From: Anolis sagrei
Lineage: Eukaryota > Chordata > Lepidosauria > Squamata > Anolidae
Assembly: GCF_037176765.1 (NCBI RefSeq)
Contig: NC_090034.1
Coordinates: forward strand, 27,970,875 to 28,034,874
DNA length: 64,000 bases
Direction: 5' to 3'
In this document: piece by piece, positions 54,950 through 64,000 of the stretch
Layout: the number at the start of each line of letters is the position of its first letter
Numbering within the stretch: position 1 is the stretch's first letter
Notes under the pieces: generated by a model
The model's input: the letters and a program-made list of their open reading frames with translations, nothing else
The model's database searches: none
Told to the model about the DNA's origin: nothing
Translations under genes and position numbers: made by a program

Positions 54950-55005
54950 CCTCATGGTTATCTTTACTACCTTCAAGTGCCGCATTTTCAGAAACTTCTG
55001 AGTTC
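54950..55005 (-). CDS. TEDC2: TEDC2 short exon
   Basis: A 56-bp exon between the acceptor ttctcttttctctttcag (55005) and the donor GAGG|gtaaga (54950). It completes a Trp codon from the exon at 58758-58856 (TG+G) and leaves one base, which completes an Ala codon in the next exon. It encodes NSEVSENAALEGSKDNHE, a poorly conserved acidic linker. It corresponds in position to EPTGTRALKPPPGPETNGED in human TEDC2. Support is from both splice signals and the exact two-sided phase match, not from sequence identity. Confidence 0.8.
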
Positions 55006-55009
55006 CTGA

Positions 55010-55505
55010 AAGAGAAAAGAGAAGCAACGTGTGTTCTGCAAATGGAGGCCCCATCCACACAGACACTAAAACCCAGCTTGAGGTCGAGGTGTCCTGAAAA
55101 GATTTCACCAATGCAAATTCCAAAGCAAATCTAACCAGGAATGCCGATTCAAGCTCAACAATTCGCATCACAGGAAATAAGCTGAATGCCGAATTCAGAG
55201 AGAAATGTAAAGAGGGCTAAAGCTGAGCATATGGGGTTTAAAAAGACAACGTTAGATCTTCCTGCCTTGCCTTGCCATGAGGCAAGTGCTGGGAAAGCTG
55301 CTTATCTCTGCAAGGAGGGGAAAACATACCCATGATTTCATTACACCAATTCATCTCGATCAGAATGTAGATTATTCTGACAGGTCTGTGTGGACTCTTC
55401 CAGCCGGTTCATGAGGTGTTTGCATAAACACTTGGGAGCAAACCAGATATCTGTATTCTGCTCCATTTTTATTGGCTATGTGGAAGCAGCCAGATACATA
55501 TCTAC
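55010..55505. other. TEDC2 intron, nothing recognised
   Basis: No coding or repeat signal recognised. Confidence 0.4.
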
Positions 55506-55507
55506 TT

Positions 55508-55665
55508 AGGCCCCTTCTGAACTGCCACACAAAATCCTGGTTATCTGCTCTGCACTGGATTTATATGGAAGTATAGACTCACATAATCCAGTTCAAGGAA
55601 GATAATGTGGATTATCTGCTTTGATAATCTGGTTTATATATGGCAGTGTAGAACGGGCCTGACAT
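55508..55665. mobile_element. Foldback MITE, ccatataa family
   Basis: Left aggccccttctgaactgcca, right tatggcagtgtagaacgggcct, with an inverted inner pair around ggattatctgctttgataat. Confidence 0.75.
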
Positions 55666-56094
55666 ACTTTTTAAAGAAGCCATGCTGGCTGGTGGATTCT
55701 AGAGCTGTCATGCCAAAAAGTTAATTTTTCTATGCTTTGTATGGAAGTAATCACAGGAATGTCATGACGACCTTGGTTATAATGAAATTACCCATATCCC
55801 TGTATCCCAGTCCCAATTAGGCACCAGAGACAGGAGATCTGTATTTGTGAGTTTATCGATCAGATAAACTTCATGGTGTGCTTTCACAAAAATTTGGAGC
55901 ACCAGGCCAGACCTCGATCCAGCTTCTATTTTTATAGACATTAATAGCTTTCCTTACCCCCCCAAAAACTTTTTCCTTCTATGCACAGGTACCAAAACCA
56001 TTAAACCACCACATCATTATTTCATTGCTGTTGTCATGCATATTCAGGCGCATTGTGTCTAGTTAATTAGTCTCCTAGTTATCATGTCATCTGA
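55666..56094. other. TEDC2 intron, nothing recognised
   Basis: No coding or repeat signal recognised. Confidence 0.4.
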
Positions 56095-56243
56095 GGGCCT
56101 TTCCACACAGCCCTATATCCCAGAATATCAAGGCAGAAAATCCCACATTATCTGAGAGTGGACTTGGATAACCCAGTTCAAAGCAGATATTGTGGGTTTT
56201 TCTGCCTTGATATTCTGGGATATAGGACTGTGTGGAAGGGCCC
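56095..56243. mobile_element. Foldback MITE, tatatcccagaatatca family
   Basis: A near-perfect hairpin: gggcctttccacacagccct and tatcccagaatatcaaggca pair with tgccttgatattctgggata and aggactgtgtggaagggccc, with a loop of about 50 bp. Confidence 0.85.
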
Positions 56244-56454
56244 TAAATAATATTGACAGCCTTGTTGTGTTCACCAGTGTTCTGCTCCCTATTACTTCAC
56301 CCTTGTGCTTAGCTTTGTAGTCTTAGCAAAACAACTCATTAATCCATTCATTTGGAGTTTCATTGCTGGGTCAAGCTGTCCCTCTAGAAATTAACTTTTC
56401 AGTGATTAATATCAACTTGTATTATTGTTTAAGCTATTAGGCAATTAGTGTAGG

Positions 56455-58143
56455 GATAGGGCAAAGGCAGAACTACTTAATTCTGTCTTTGCCTCAGTCT
56501 TCTCATAAAAAAGTCATACTTAATCGCAGCAACAAGGAATGGATGAAGGATTAGGGGAAATCCAACCTCAAATAGGAAAATGAGTTGTCCAGGAATACCT
56601 GGTCGCTCTAAATGAATTGAAGTCCCCAGCGCGAGATCGAAGAGTATTGAAAGAACTAGCGGAAGTCATTTCAGAACCATTTGCAATCATCTTTGAGAAT
56701 TTTTGGAGAACGGGACAAGTCTCTGCAGATGGGAGGATGGCAAATGTGGTCCCTATCTATCTTCAAGAAGGGAAAAAAGGACGACCCAAACAATTACCAA
56801 TGACCAGTCAGCCTCACGTTGATACCAGGCAAGATTCTGGAAAAGTTCATTAAGGAAGTGGTCTGCAAACACTTAGAAAGGAATGCGGTCATCGCTAATA
56901 GTCAACATGGATTTCTCAAAAACAAGTCATGCCGGATTCATCTGATCCCTGTTTTTGATAAGAGTCACAAGCTGGGTAGATGCAGTGAACGCCGTGGTTG
57001 TAGCGTATCTGGATTTCAGGAAGGCCTTCCTTTGACAAGGTCCCACATGACCATCTGGCAAGGAAACTGCCCAATGTGAGCTAGAGAAAACTATGGTTAG
57101 GTGGATCTGTAATTGGTGAAGTGAATGAACCCAAAGGATGATTTACCCCAATGCTTCCTCTTCATCCTGGAAAGAAGTGATGAGTGGAGTGCCAGAAGCA
57201 GGGCTCCGTCCTGGGCCCGGTCCTGTTCAGGATCTTCATTCATGATTTAGATGAAGGGTTCGAAGGCATTATCATCAAGTTTACAGAAGGGATCAAATTG
57301 GGAAGAAGAGCCAATACTCCAGAATATAGGAGTGGAATTCAAAACCATTTTAACAGATGATGGGCCAAAACTAACAAAATGAAGTTCAGAAGGGACAAAT
57401 GCAAGATATTCCACTTAGGCAGAAAAAAAATGAAATGCAGATACAGAATGGGGGGTGCCTGACTCAATAGCAGCATGTTTGAGAAAGATCTTAGCAACTT
57501 CGTGGCCAACTACGTGATGCGGCAGCTTAAAAAGCCAATGGGATTTTGTCCTGCATAAATAGGAGTCTAGTACCTAGATCCAGTGAAGTCATGCTACCCC
57601 TCTATTCTGCCTTGGTCAGACCACAACTAGAATCACACTGTGTCCAATTCTTGGCACCGCAATTGAAGGGAGATGCTGACTCTAAGTTGGAATGTGTCCA
57701 GAGGAGGGCGACTCAAGGGATCAAGGGTTTGGAGAACAAGTCCTATGAGGAGCATCTTAAAGAGCTTTGCATGTTTAGCCTGCTGAGTGGAGACATGATG
57801 AGGGCCATGGATAAAGATGTGAGGCCGAGAAAGTCATAGGGAGGAGGGAGGGGGAGAGCTTGTTTTCTGCTGCCCTGGAGACTAGGACACAGAACAATGG
57901 CTTCAAACTACAGGAAAGGAGATTCCACCTGAACATGAGGAAGAACTTCCTAACGTTGAGAGCTGTTCAACAGTGGAACTCTCTGCCCCAGAGTGTGGTG
58001 GAGGCTCCTTCTTTGGAGGCTTTTAAACAGAGGCTGGATGGCCATTGGTCGAGGGGGCTTTGAATGCAATTTCCCTGCTTCTTGGCAGAATGGGGTTGGA
58101 CTGGATGACCCACGAGACCTCTTCCAACTCTAGGATTCTATGA
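56455..58143 (+). mobile_element. CR1 LINE, old decayed copy with intact 3' terminus
   Basis: Collinear with 20870-22500 of the younger CR1 but with many indels. Recognisable blocks: LKELAEVISEP, HGFLKNKSC, PLYSALVRPQLES, RRFHLNMRKNFLTLRAVQQW, NSLPQSVVEAPSLEAFKQRL. The 3' end is complete (ggttggactggatgacccac; cttccaactctaggattcta-tga). A Helitron sits at the very last bases. Confidence 0.9.
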
Positions 58144-58424
58144 TCTATATAAATAAAAATGTAATGTTCGTTTGTGGGATTAACAGAACTCAAAAATCAC
58201 TGGACGAATTGACACCAAATTTGGACACAAGACACCTAACAACCCAATGTATGTCCTTCACTCAAAAAATTGATTTTTTCATTTGGGAGTTGTAGTTGCT
58301 GGGATTTATAGTTCACCTACAATCACAGAGCACTCTGAACCCCACCAACAATATAATTGGGCCAAACCTCCCACACACAGAATCCCCATGTGGGCCACAG
58401 CAACGCGTGGCAGGGGACGGCTAG
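58144..58424 (+). mobile_element. Short non-autonomous Helitron, both ends present
   Basis: 281 bp from TCTATATAAATAAAAATG to GGGGACGGCTAG, between a host A (58143) and T (58425), as Helitrons insert. A hairpin (gccac / gtggc around agcaacgc) lies about 11 bp before the CTAG end. No target-site duplication and no coding sequence, as expected. Confidence 0.88.
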
Positions 58425-58429
58425 TTATC

Positions 58430-58755
58430 AATATACACACAGCGCTGTATGCAAATCAAAGCAGTGGTTAATACAAACTTGTAATATTGTTGAATACACT
58501 TGTAGAGCAGTTGTCATTAGCAAATATCACAGAAGTATTAGCCAACTTTGGTAAGCAAATGTCACCAATTTCAATATTCCAACCTATGTCTCTTCAATGT
58601 CAAAATTTTTATTTCCGCAGATATTCTGGAGAAGAGGGGAAGCCTTGGGTTCATATGACTCATTGGCCCCATCTGTTCTGAAGGGATGAAAGACGCAAGG
58701 AAAGGAGGGAGACCCACCCACAGCCTTTGCCTTCACCAAACACACAACTTTTCTT
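58430..58755. other. TEDC2 intron, nothing recognised
   Basis: No coding or repeat signal recognised between the Helitron and the exon at 58758. Confidence 0.4.
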
Positions 58756-58757
58756 AC

Positions 58758-58856
58758 CAGTCTTGAAGAAGATCCTGGCACTGCTTGATCTTCTGCTGCA
58801 GCTTCTTCTTTTGCTCAGTGCAGCCATCCAAGGCCTGGGTGAGCAGGGAAACCAGC
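58758..58856 (-). CDS. TEDC2: TEDC2, N-terminal exon (first one found)
   Basis: A 99-bp exon with the acceptor gcaatgccctttccag (58856) and the donor GACTG|gtaaga (58758). It encodes LVSLLTQALDGCTEQKKKLQ and QKIKQCQDLLQD. It aligns with human RLVAELQGALDACAQRQLQL and EQSLRVCRRLLHAW, a predicted coiled coil. The first base completes a codon from an earlier exon, so the initiator exon (about nine codons in human) is still missing. It should lie further along in minus-strand upstream direction (above 58856), perhaps beyond the window. Confidence 0.92.
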
Positions 58857-58987
58857 CTGGAAAGGGCATTGCAAAAGCATTCCCATCACAACAGAACTTT
58901 GCCTCCTCCATTTCTTTCATGTTACTTTTAGCAAAGTATTTTCATCTAATGTACTTTGTTTTGCTCCAGAATTTAAAGAGAAATAAA

Positions 58988-59190
58988 TAGGGCTTGGGGG
59001 GGGGGGGGGGTAGGGACAGGGACAGGGAAATAAACAGGTATCAGGGGGCAGGGATAGGGAAATAAACAGGGCTCAGGGGTGGGGGCTATGCATAGGGTGC
59101 GGCAATAGGGAAACAGGGTTTGGGGCAGGGCCTATGTGCAGAAGATGGTGATAGAGAAATAGGGCTCAGGGGCGGGGCTGAAGGGAGGAT
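58988..59190. repeat. G-rich minisatellite, irregular
   Basis: Phrases such as cagggatagggaaataaaca and gggctcaggggcggggct recur in irregular 30-50 bp steps after a poly-G run (58997-59012). The reverse complement of the same phrases makes up 63540-64000. Confidence 0.75.
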
Positions 59191-62100
59191 AGAGGGTGGA
59201 GCGGGTGGGAAAATCCCAGAAACAACATAATAGGGTTAGAAAAGCGACCTGGAAGGAACTATGGGATGAAGCTACAATTCTGAAGTGCAACATGGATGAA
59301 GAGGAGCATTCCATTGGCCGAGGGGTCCCCATAGAAACCTTGATGGGGAGGGGGAGATGCGGGAAAGGGAGACCACTAATTCGGTCTAAAATTCGGCCTA
59401 AAATTAGTGGAAAATCAATAACTCAAATTCGGCCTAGGGAGAGAAGAAAAAATTCAAAAAATTTAATAACTTGTAATCGGTCTCCTGACGTGGTAAGTTG
59501 GTGTACCCAGGATGGCGGTCCCTCTGGGTTGAAGATGGTGCTGCTGAACGCCAGATCTGTCAACGGAAAAACATCCTTCATCCAGGATTTAATCCTGGAA
59601 GAACGGGCAGATCTGGCGTGCATTACGGAGACCTGGTTGGACGAAGCTGGAGGAGTGAATTTGACCCAGCTTTGTCCACCAGGGTTCTCCGTACAGCACC
59701 AATCGAGACCTGGAGGGCGGGGAGGCGGAGTTGCGGTAGTCTATAAAAATTCCATCCCCCTGACCAGAGGCCCCATCCCACAGTCAACTAATTTTGAATG
59801 TGTCCACCTGAGGGTGGGTGACCGGGACAGAATAGGGATTCTGCTAGTGTACTGCCCACCTCGCTGCACTACGGTCTCCCTACCTGAGCTAGCAGGGGTG
59901 GTCTCGAACCTGTCATTGGAGTCCCAACGGCTTCTTGTGCTGGGGGACTTCAATGTACATGCCGAGACTACCCTAGGAGGAGCGGCTCAGGACTTCATGT
60001 CTTCCATGGCAACCATGGGGCTGTCCCAACAGGTATCTGGCCCCACCCACAGTGCTGGACACACATTGGATCTGGTTTTCTGCCAAGGATGGGAGCAAGG
60101 TGGCGGTGTTGAGGAGTTGTCCACCTCTCCGTTGCCATGGACCGACCACTATCTGGTCAGATTTAGACTTACTGCACCTCCTAACCTCTGCAGAGGTGGG
60201 GGACCCATTAAGTTGGTCCGCCCCAGGAGGCTTATGGATCTGAACGGATTCCTGACGGCTCTTGGGGATTTTCCCGCTACCTCGGTTGGTGATCCTGTTG
60301 ATGCCCTGGTGTCTCTCTGGAATGGGGAGATGACTAGGGCAATAGACACGATTGCTCCGGAACGTCCCCTCTCAAGTAGCCGAGCTAAACCAGCTCCTTG
60401 GTTCACCGAGGAGCTGGCAGCGATGAAGCGAAGGAAGAGGAGACTAGAGCGCGTGTGGCGTGCGGACCCGAGCGAGTCAAATCGAACACAGTTTGTTGCC
60501 CTTCTAAGGGCATATGCCGTGGCAATAAAGGCAGCAAAGAAGTTGTTCTTTGCGGCCAATATTGCGTCCGCAAAGAACCGTCCGGCGGAGCTGTTTCGAG
60601 TTGTCAGAGGTCTATTAAATCCCACCACTTCGGATGGGAACCCTGACAACTCGACGGCCCGCTGTGAAGCATTTGCTCGGTTCTTTGCGGACAAAGTCGC
60701 TTTGATCCGTTCAGACCTGGACACCATGTTAACGGCAGTCTCAGAGGATGTAACACGAGCATCTGCTTATCCGATTTCGTTGGATTCATTTCAATTGGTG
60801 AAACCTGAGGATGTGGACAAGATACTTGGAGGAATGAGGGCAACCACATGCATCCTAGACCCCTGCCCATCCTGGCTTCTAAAGGAGGCCAGAGGGGGAT
60901 TGGCCGAGTGGGTGAAGGTGGTGGTTAATGCCTCCCTTCGGGAAGGCAAAATTCCAGCCAGCTTAAAACAAGCTGTGATAAAACCGCTGTTGAAAAAACC
61001 ATCACTGGACCCCACTCAATTCGTCAACTATCAGCCTGTTTCCAATCTCCCCTTTTTGGGCAAAGTCCTGGAACGTGTGGTGGCCTCACAACTCCAGGTA
61101 TTCTTGGTAGACACTGATTATCTAGATCCGGCACAGTCTGGTTTCAGGCTGGGACATGGTACCGAGACAGCCTTGGTCGCCTTAGTGGATGATCTGCGCA
61201 GGGAGCTAGACAGGGGGAGTGTGTCCCTGTTAGTTCTGCTGGACCTCTCAGCGGCCTTCGATACCGTCGACCACGGTATCCTTCTGAGACGCCTCGCGGG
61301 AATGGGCCTTGGTGGCACTGTTCTGCAGTGGCTCAGGTCCTTCCTAGAGGATCGTACTCAGAAGGTGTTGCTGGGGGACAACTGCTCTTCCTCACAACCA
61401 TTGTCTTGTGGGGTCCCGCAGGGTTCAATATTGTCCCCCATGTTATTTAACATCTACATGAAGCCGTTGGGAGAGATCATCCGGAGTTTCGGGGTGCGGT
61501 GTTATCTGTACGCAGATGATGTCCAACTCTGTCACTCCTTCCCACCTACTACTAAGGAGGCTGTTCAGGTCCTGAACCGTTGCTTGGCCGCTGTATCGGA
61601 CTGGATGAGGACAAACAAATTGAAATTGAATCCAGATAAGACAGAGACACTCCTGGTCAGTCGTAAGGCCGAACAGGGTATAGGGTTACAGCCTGTGTTA
61701 GACGGGGTTACACTCCCCCTGAAGATGCAGGTTCGCAGCTTGGGTGTGATCCTGGACTCTTCGCTAAGCTTGGAACCCCAAGTTTCGGCAGTGTCCAGGG
61801 GAGCATTTGCACAACTCAAACTTGTGCGCCAGTTGCGCCCGTACCTTGGGAAGTCAGATCTGGCCACGGTAGTCCACGCTCTGGTTACATCCCGGATTGA
61901 TTACTGCAACGCGCTCTACGTGGGGTTGCCCTTGAAGACTGCCCGGAAGCTTCAGATGGTCCAGCGTTCGGCGGCCAGGTTACTAACGGGAGCGGCTCTC
62001 AGGGAGCACACCACTCCTCTGTTGAGCCAGCTCCACTGGCTACCAATCTGCTACCGGGCACAATTCAAGGTGCTGGCTTTAGCCTATAAAGCCCTAAACG

Positions 62101-62592
62101 GTTCTGGCCCTGCTTACCTCTCCGAACGCATCTCCACCTATGAACCGACGAGGATGTTAAGATCGTCCGGGGAGGCCCTGCTCTCGGTCCCGCCTGCGTT
62201 GCAGGCGCGGCTGGCGGAGACGAGAGACAGGGCCTTCTCGGTGGTGGCCCCTCGGCTATGGAATGCCCTACCCGTAGACATCAGGCAGGCCCCTTCGTTG
62301 CTGGAGTTCCGGAGGAGGGTCAAGACGTGGCTCTATGAACAGGCGTTCGGTCAACAAGGCAACTGAACTCATGAAGACGGTATAAATGAACAAAGGAATG
62401 GTAGAAGGATTATGAGAACGGAATCTGATTTTACTGAGGCGTTGATGACCACGTTGTTTGTCTTGTATTGTCTGTCGTGTATGTCGTGTTTTAATCTGTC
62501 TTTGTTATATAAATTGCACTGTAAACCGCATTGAGTCGCCGATTGAGGCTGAAAAATGCGGTATAAAAATGAAGCAAATAAATAAATAAAAA
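59190..62592 (+). mobile_element. L2 LINE with intact ORF
   Basis: 5' boundary uncertain, near the end of the G-rich minisatellite. Single long ORF, a 3' UTR of about 170 bp containing gtaaaccgcattgagtcgcc and gaaaaatgcggtataaaaat, and an AAATAAATAAA tail with a short duplicated aatgaagcaaataaa. It is on the plus strand, antisense to TEDC2, probably in its first intron. Confidence 0.9.
59292..62366 (+). CDS. L2 ORF2-type protein: endonuclease and reverse transcriptase, intact
   Basis: The frame is open for 1,056 codons from 59196; the first ATG is at 59292, giving about 1,024 residues. Counting from 59196, endonuclease blocks are LLNARSVNGK (about 115), CITETWLDEA (about 142), VLGDFNVHAET (about 248) and TDHYLVRF (about 315). 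Reverse-transcriptase blocks are VIKPLLKKPSLDPTQFVNYQ, LLVLLDLSAAFDTVDHGILL, CGVPQGSILSPMLFNIYMKP and the catalytic YADD (about 772-775). The C-terminus has RDRAFSVVAPRLWNALPVDI and RRRVKTWLYEQAFG. All catalytic motifs are present with no stop or frameshift, so the copy looks young and potentially competent. ORF1 was not seen, which is common for this clade. Confidence 0.92.
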   Translation: MDEEEHSIGRGVPIETLMGRGRCGKGRPLIRSKIRPKISGKSITQIRPRERRKNSKNLITCNRSPDVVSWCTQDGGPSGLKMVLLNARSVNGKTSFIQDLILEERADLACITETWLDEAGGVNLTQLCPPGFSVQHQSRPGGRGGGVAVVYKNSIPLTRGPIPQSTNFECVHLRVGDRDRIGILLVYCPPRCTTVSLPELAGVVSNLSLESQRLLVLGDFNVHAETTLGGAAQDFMSSMATMGLSQQVSGPTHSAGHTLDLVFCQGWEQGGGVEELSTSPLPWTDHYLVRFRLTAPPNLCRGGGPIKLVRPRRLMDLNGFLTALGDFPATSVGDPVDALVSLWNGEMTRAIDTIAPERPLSSSRAKPAPWFTEELAAMKRRKRRLERVWRADPSESNRTQFVALLRAYAVAIKAAKKLFFAANIASAKNRPAELFRVVRGLLNPTTSDGNPDNSTARCEAFARFFADKVALIRSDLDTMLTAVSEDVTRASAYPISLDSFQLVKPEDVDKILGGMRATTCILDPCPSWLLKEARGGLAEWVKVVVNASLREGKIPASLKQAVIKPLLKKPSLDPTQFVNYQPVSNLPFLGKVLERVVASQLQVFLVDTDYLDPAQSGFRLGHGTETALVALVDDLRRELDRGSVSLLVLLDLSAAFDTVDHGILLRRLAGMGLGGTVLQWLRSFLEDRTQKVLLGDNCSSSQPLSCGVPQGSILSPMLFNIYMKPLGEIIRSFGVRCYLYADDVQLCHSFPPTTKEAVQVLNRCLAAVSDWMRTNKLKLNPDKTETLLVSRKAEQGIGLQPVLDGVTLPLKMQVRSLGVILDSSLSLEPQVSAVSRGAFAQLKLVRQLRPYLGKSDLATVVHALVTSRIDYCNALYVGLPLKTARKLQMVQRSAARLLTGAALREHTTPLLSQLHWLPICYRAQFKVLALAYKALNGSGPAYLSERISTYEPTRMLRSSGEALLSVPPALQARLAETRDRAFSVVAPRLWNALPVDIRQAPSLLEFRRRVKTWLYEQAFGQQGN

Positions 62593-62607
62593 TGAAGCAA
62601 ATAAAGG

Positions 62608-62698
62608 GGAAAAGGAAGGGGTTTGAGGGTGTTAGGAATTGTGGGAGTTGAAGTTCAAAACACTTGGAGGGCCCAAGTTGGCCCTTACCTGATCTAGA
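62608..62698. mobile_element. Palindromic MITE, right half only
   Basis: gaattgtgggagttgaagtt, aaaacacttggagggcccaa, then ttggcccttacctgatctaga. The left half is absent from both flanks. Confidence 0.75.
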
Positions 62699-62699
62699 C

Positions 62700-62990
62700 T
62701 GACATATAATCCTGAATTATCAAAGCAGATCATCCACATGATCTGCTTTGAACGGTGTTATATGAGGTCTACACTGCCATATAATCCAGTTCAAAGCAGA
62801 TAATCTGAATTTTATATGGTAGTGTAGACCAGCCTCATATAATCCCAATTCAAAACAGATAACCTGGGATCAGATCCTGGGACATAGGGCAGTGTGGAAG
62901 GCCCCCTGAGCCTACCCTTCCACATAATGTAGTTCAAAGAAGGTAAACTGGGTTCAGAAACTGGATTATATGGCAGTCTAGACGGGGCTG
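62700..62990. mobile_element. Two adjoining ccatataatccag foldback MITE copies
   Basis: Inverted pairs around aaagcagatcatccacatga / tgatctgctttgaacggtg and then ctacactgccatataatcca / ttatatggtagtgtagacc; a further copy ends at tatatggcagtctagacggg. Confidence 0.65.
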
Positions 62991-63221
62991 TAGACAAGGT
63001 TGAGATGTGGAGGATGTTGACCTGGAGCAATGCAAATGGAATTATTCTGATCAGTCACAAAAAGAACACAGCAGTATAGCCAAGCAATTTCCTGTCAAAA
63101 GGTAAGTTGTTCTACACTGTAGAACTAAAGTGGTTTGGCACCACTTAACCTGCCCTGGGCCAAAGCCTCCAGACTAGTGCTGGGGCTTCAGCTCACACAA
63201 TCCTGGTTCGTGGATTCATGG
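62991..63221. other. Nothing recognised
   Basis: Short apparently unique stretch between mobile elements. Confidence 0.4.
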
Positions 63222-63345
63222 GAATGATAATAATAATAATAATAATAATAATAATAGTAATAATGACAATAACTTTATTTTTATATCCCTCCACCATCTC
63301 CCTGAGTGGACTGGGGGAAGTTTACATGGGGACCAGGCCCGGTCC
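63222..63345 (-). repeat. (AAT)n array and inverted L2-type tail
   Basis: (AAT)n at 63225-63262, then taactttatttttatatccc and ccaccatctccctgagtgga, an inverted tail. Confidence 0.7.
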
Positions 63346-63539
63346 ACAAAATTTAAAAAGCACAATAAAATACATTGCATTACAATAAATTGAAACAAAA
63401 ACCATAGAAGACATCATAAATACATAAACCGTCAACAACCAGTAGCCGATCACAATAGGTGTGTTCAGAGCTAAGAGGGCAGAGCAAGGGCTTGTGTAAT
63501 ACAACCCAAAACAATTGGGAGGAATTGGGCCTGGGAGTC

Positions 63540-64000
63540 TAGCAAGAGCTTTGGCTCCGCCCTCTGGGCATGTGCTATGTCCCTATCCCCACCCCCTATG
63601 TCCCTATCCCCAGCCCCTGAGCCTTATTGATTTCCCTATCCCCGCCCCCCTGGGTCCAGAGCCCACCCCCAAAGCTTCAGTTCCCGCCCCTGCTGATAGG
63701 CCCCGCCCGTGAGCCATATTTCCCTGTCCCCGCCCCCATTTCCTCATCCCCGCCCCTTGATCCCTATTTATTTCCTTATCCCGGCCCCTGTGCAGAGGCC
63801 CCTCCTCTATGTTCATATCCCCGCCCCCGAGCTCAGGCCACGCCCTCTCCCTGGGCCTTCGCGTTCTCTGCGTGCCCAAGCAGGCAGCTCCGCCTGGCCT
63901 CGAAGCCTAACCCCGGCGCCCAGGCCAGATTTCTCTCCCTATCTCCGCCCACCTGGGCCCAGGCCCCGCCCCCCGAGCCCTGCGCACAAGCCCCGCTCCC
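63540..64000. repeat. C-rich degenerate minisatellite / CpG-rich end of window
   Basis: Repeated ccctatccccgcccc and gagccctatttatttcc-like phrases, the reverse complement of those at 58988-59190. CG dinucleotides rise towards 64000 and many GGGCGG/CCGCCC boxes occur. It could overlap the TEDC2 promoter region (the gene runs leftwards), but no in-frame ATG exon with a usable donor was found in 63840-64000. Confidence 0.55.

Noticed and set aside
63604-63879. First coding exon of TEDC2 in the GC-rich end
   Set aside because: The minus-strand frame there begins with TTG, has no ATG, and is made of the minisatellite phrase; no suitable exon with a phase-2 donor was found.
1-64000. LTR retroviruses, endogenous viruses or Polinton-type elements
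   Set aside because: I saw no long terminal repeats, gag/pol/env-like frames or capsid genes; all reverse transcriptases found are of LINE type.

Overview
The window looks like vertebrate nuclear DNA from a squamate reptile, most likely an iguanian (Anolis-type) lizard. That call rests on the mix of interspersed repeats: CR1, L2, L1 and BovB (RTE) LINEs, Sauria-type and other tRNA-derived SINEs, Helitrons, hAT and Tigger-like DNA elements, foldback MITEs and many (AAT)n arrays. Species was not determined. Two host protein-coding loci are supported, both on the minus strand.

Region 1-16 kb holds no gene I can support: it is old repeats separated by unique sequence. At 16.2-17.0 kb a CpG-rich block carries a single-exon minus-strand ORF of 131 aa related to TMEM100. 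A 62-bp minisatellite (15.13-15.97 kb) lies on its 3' side. From 17 to 32 kb there are nested repeats, a nearly intact CR1 (19.5-22.5 kb) and several stretches that look like conserved non-coding DNA.

From 32.2 to 58.9 kb lies a multi-exon minus-strand gene, TEDC2 (tubulin epsilon and delta complex 2, a centriole protein). I could chain nine coding exons with matching splice phases to a proper stop codon; only the short first coding exon is missing. Its introns are packed with repeats. They include a 2.3-kb stack of three tandem-repeat arrays next to a Helitron-like end (38.1-40.5 kb), paired inverted copies of a Penelope-like repeat carrying a hammerhead-ribozyme-like core, and an L1 (47.6-53.2 kb) that inserted into a palindromic MITE and was itself hit by a BovB. 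Upstream of the last exon found sits an L2 with an uninterrupted ORF of about 1,024 codons (59.3-62.4 kb), flanked by GC-rich minisatellites in opposite orientation. The window ends in a GC-rich, CpG-containing tract.

The two host genes show no evident functional link. The features most worth a second look are the hammerhead-like motifs (around ten copies, one in a 102-bp insertion with its own 12-bp target-site duplication), the nested insertions with readable target-site duplications, the intact L2, and the TEDC2 gene model.
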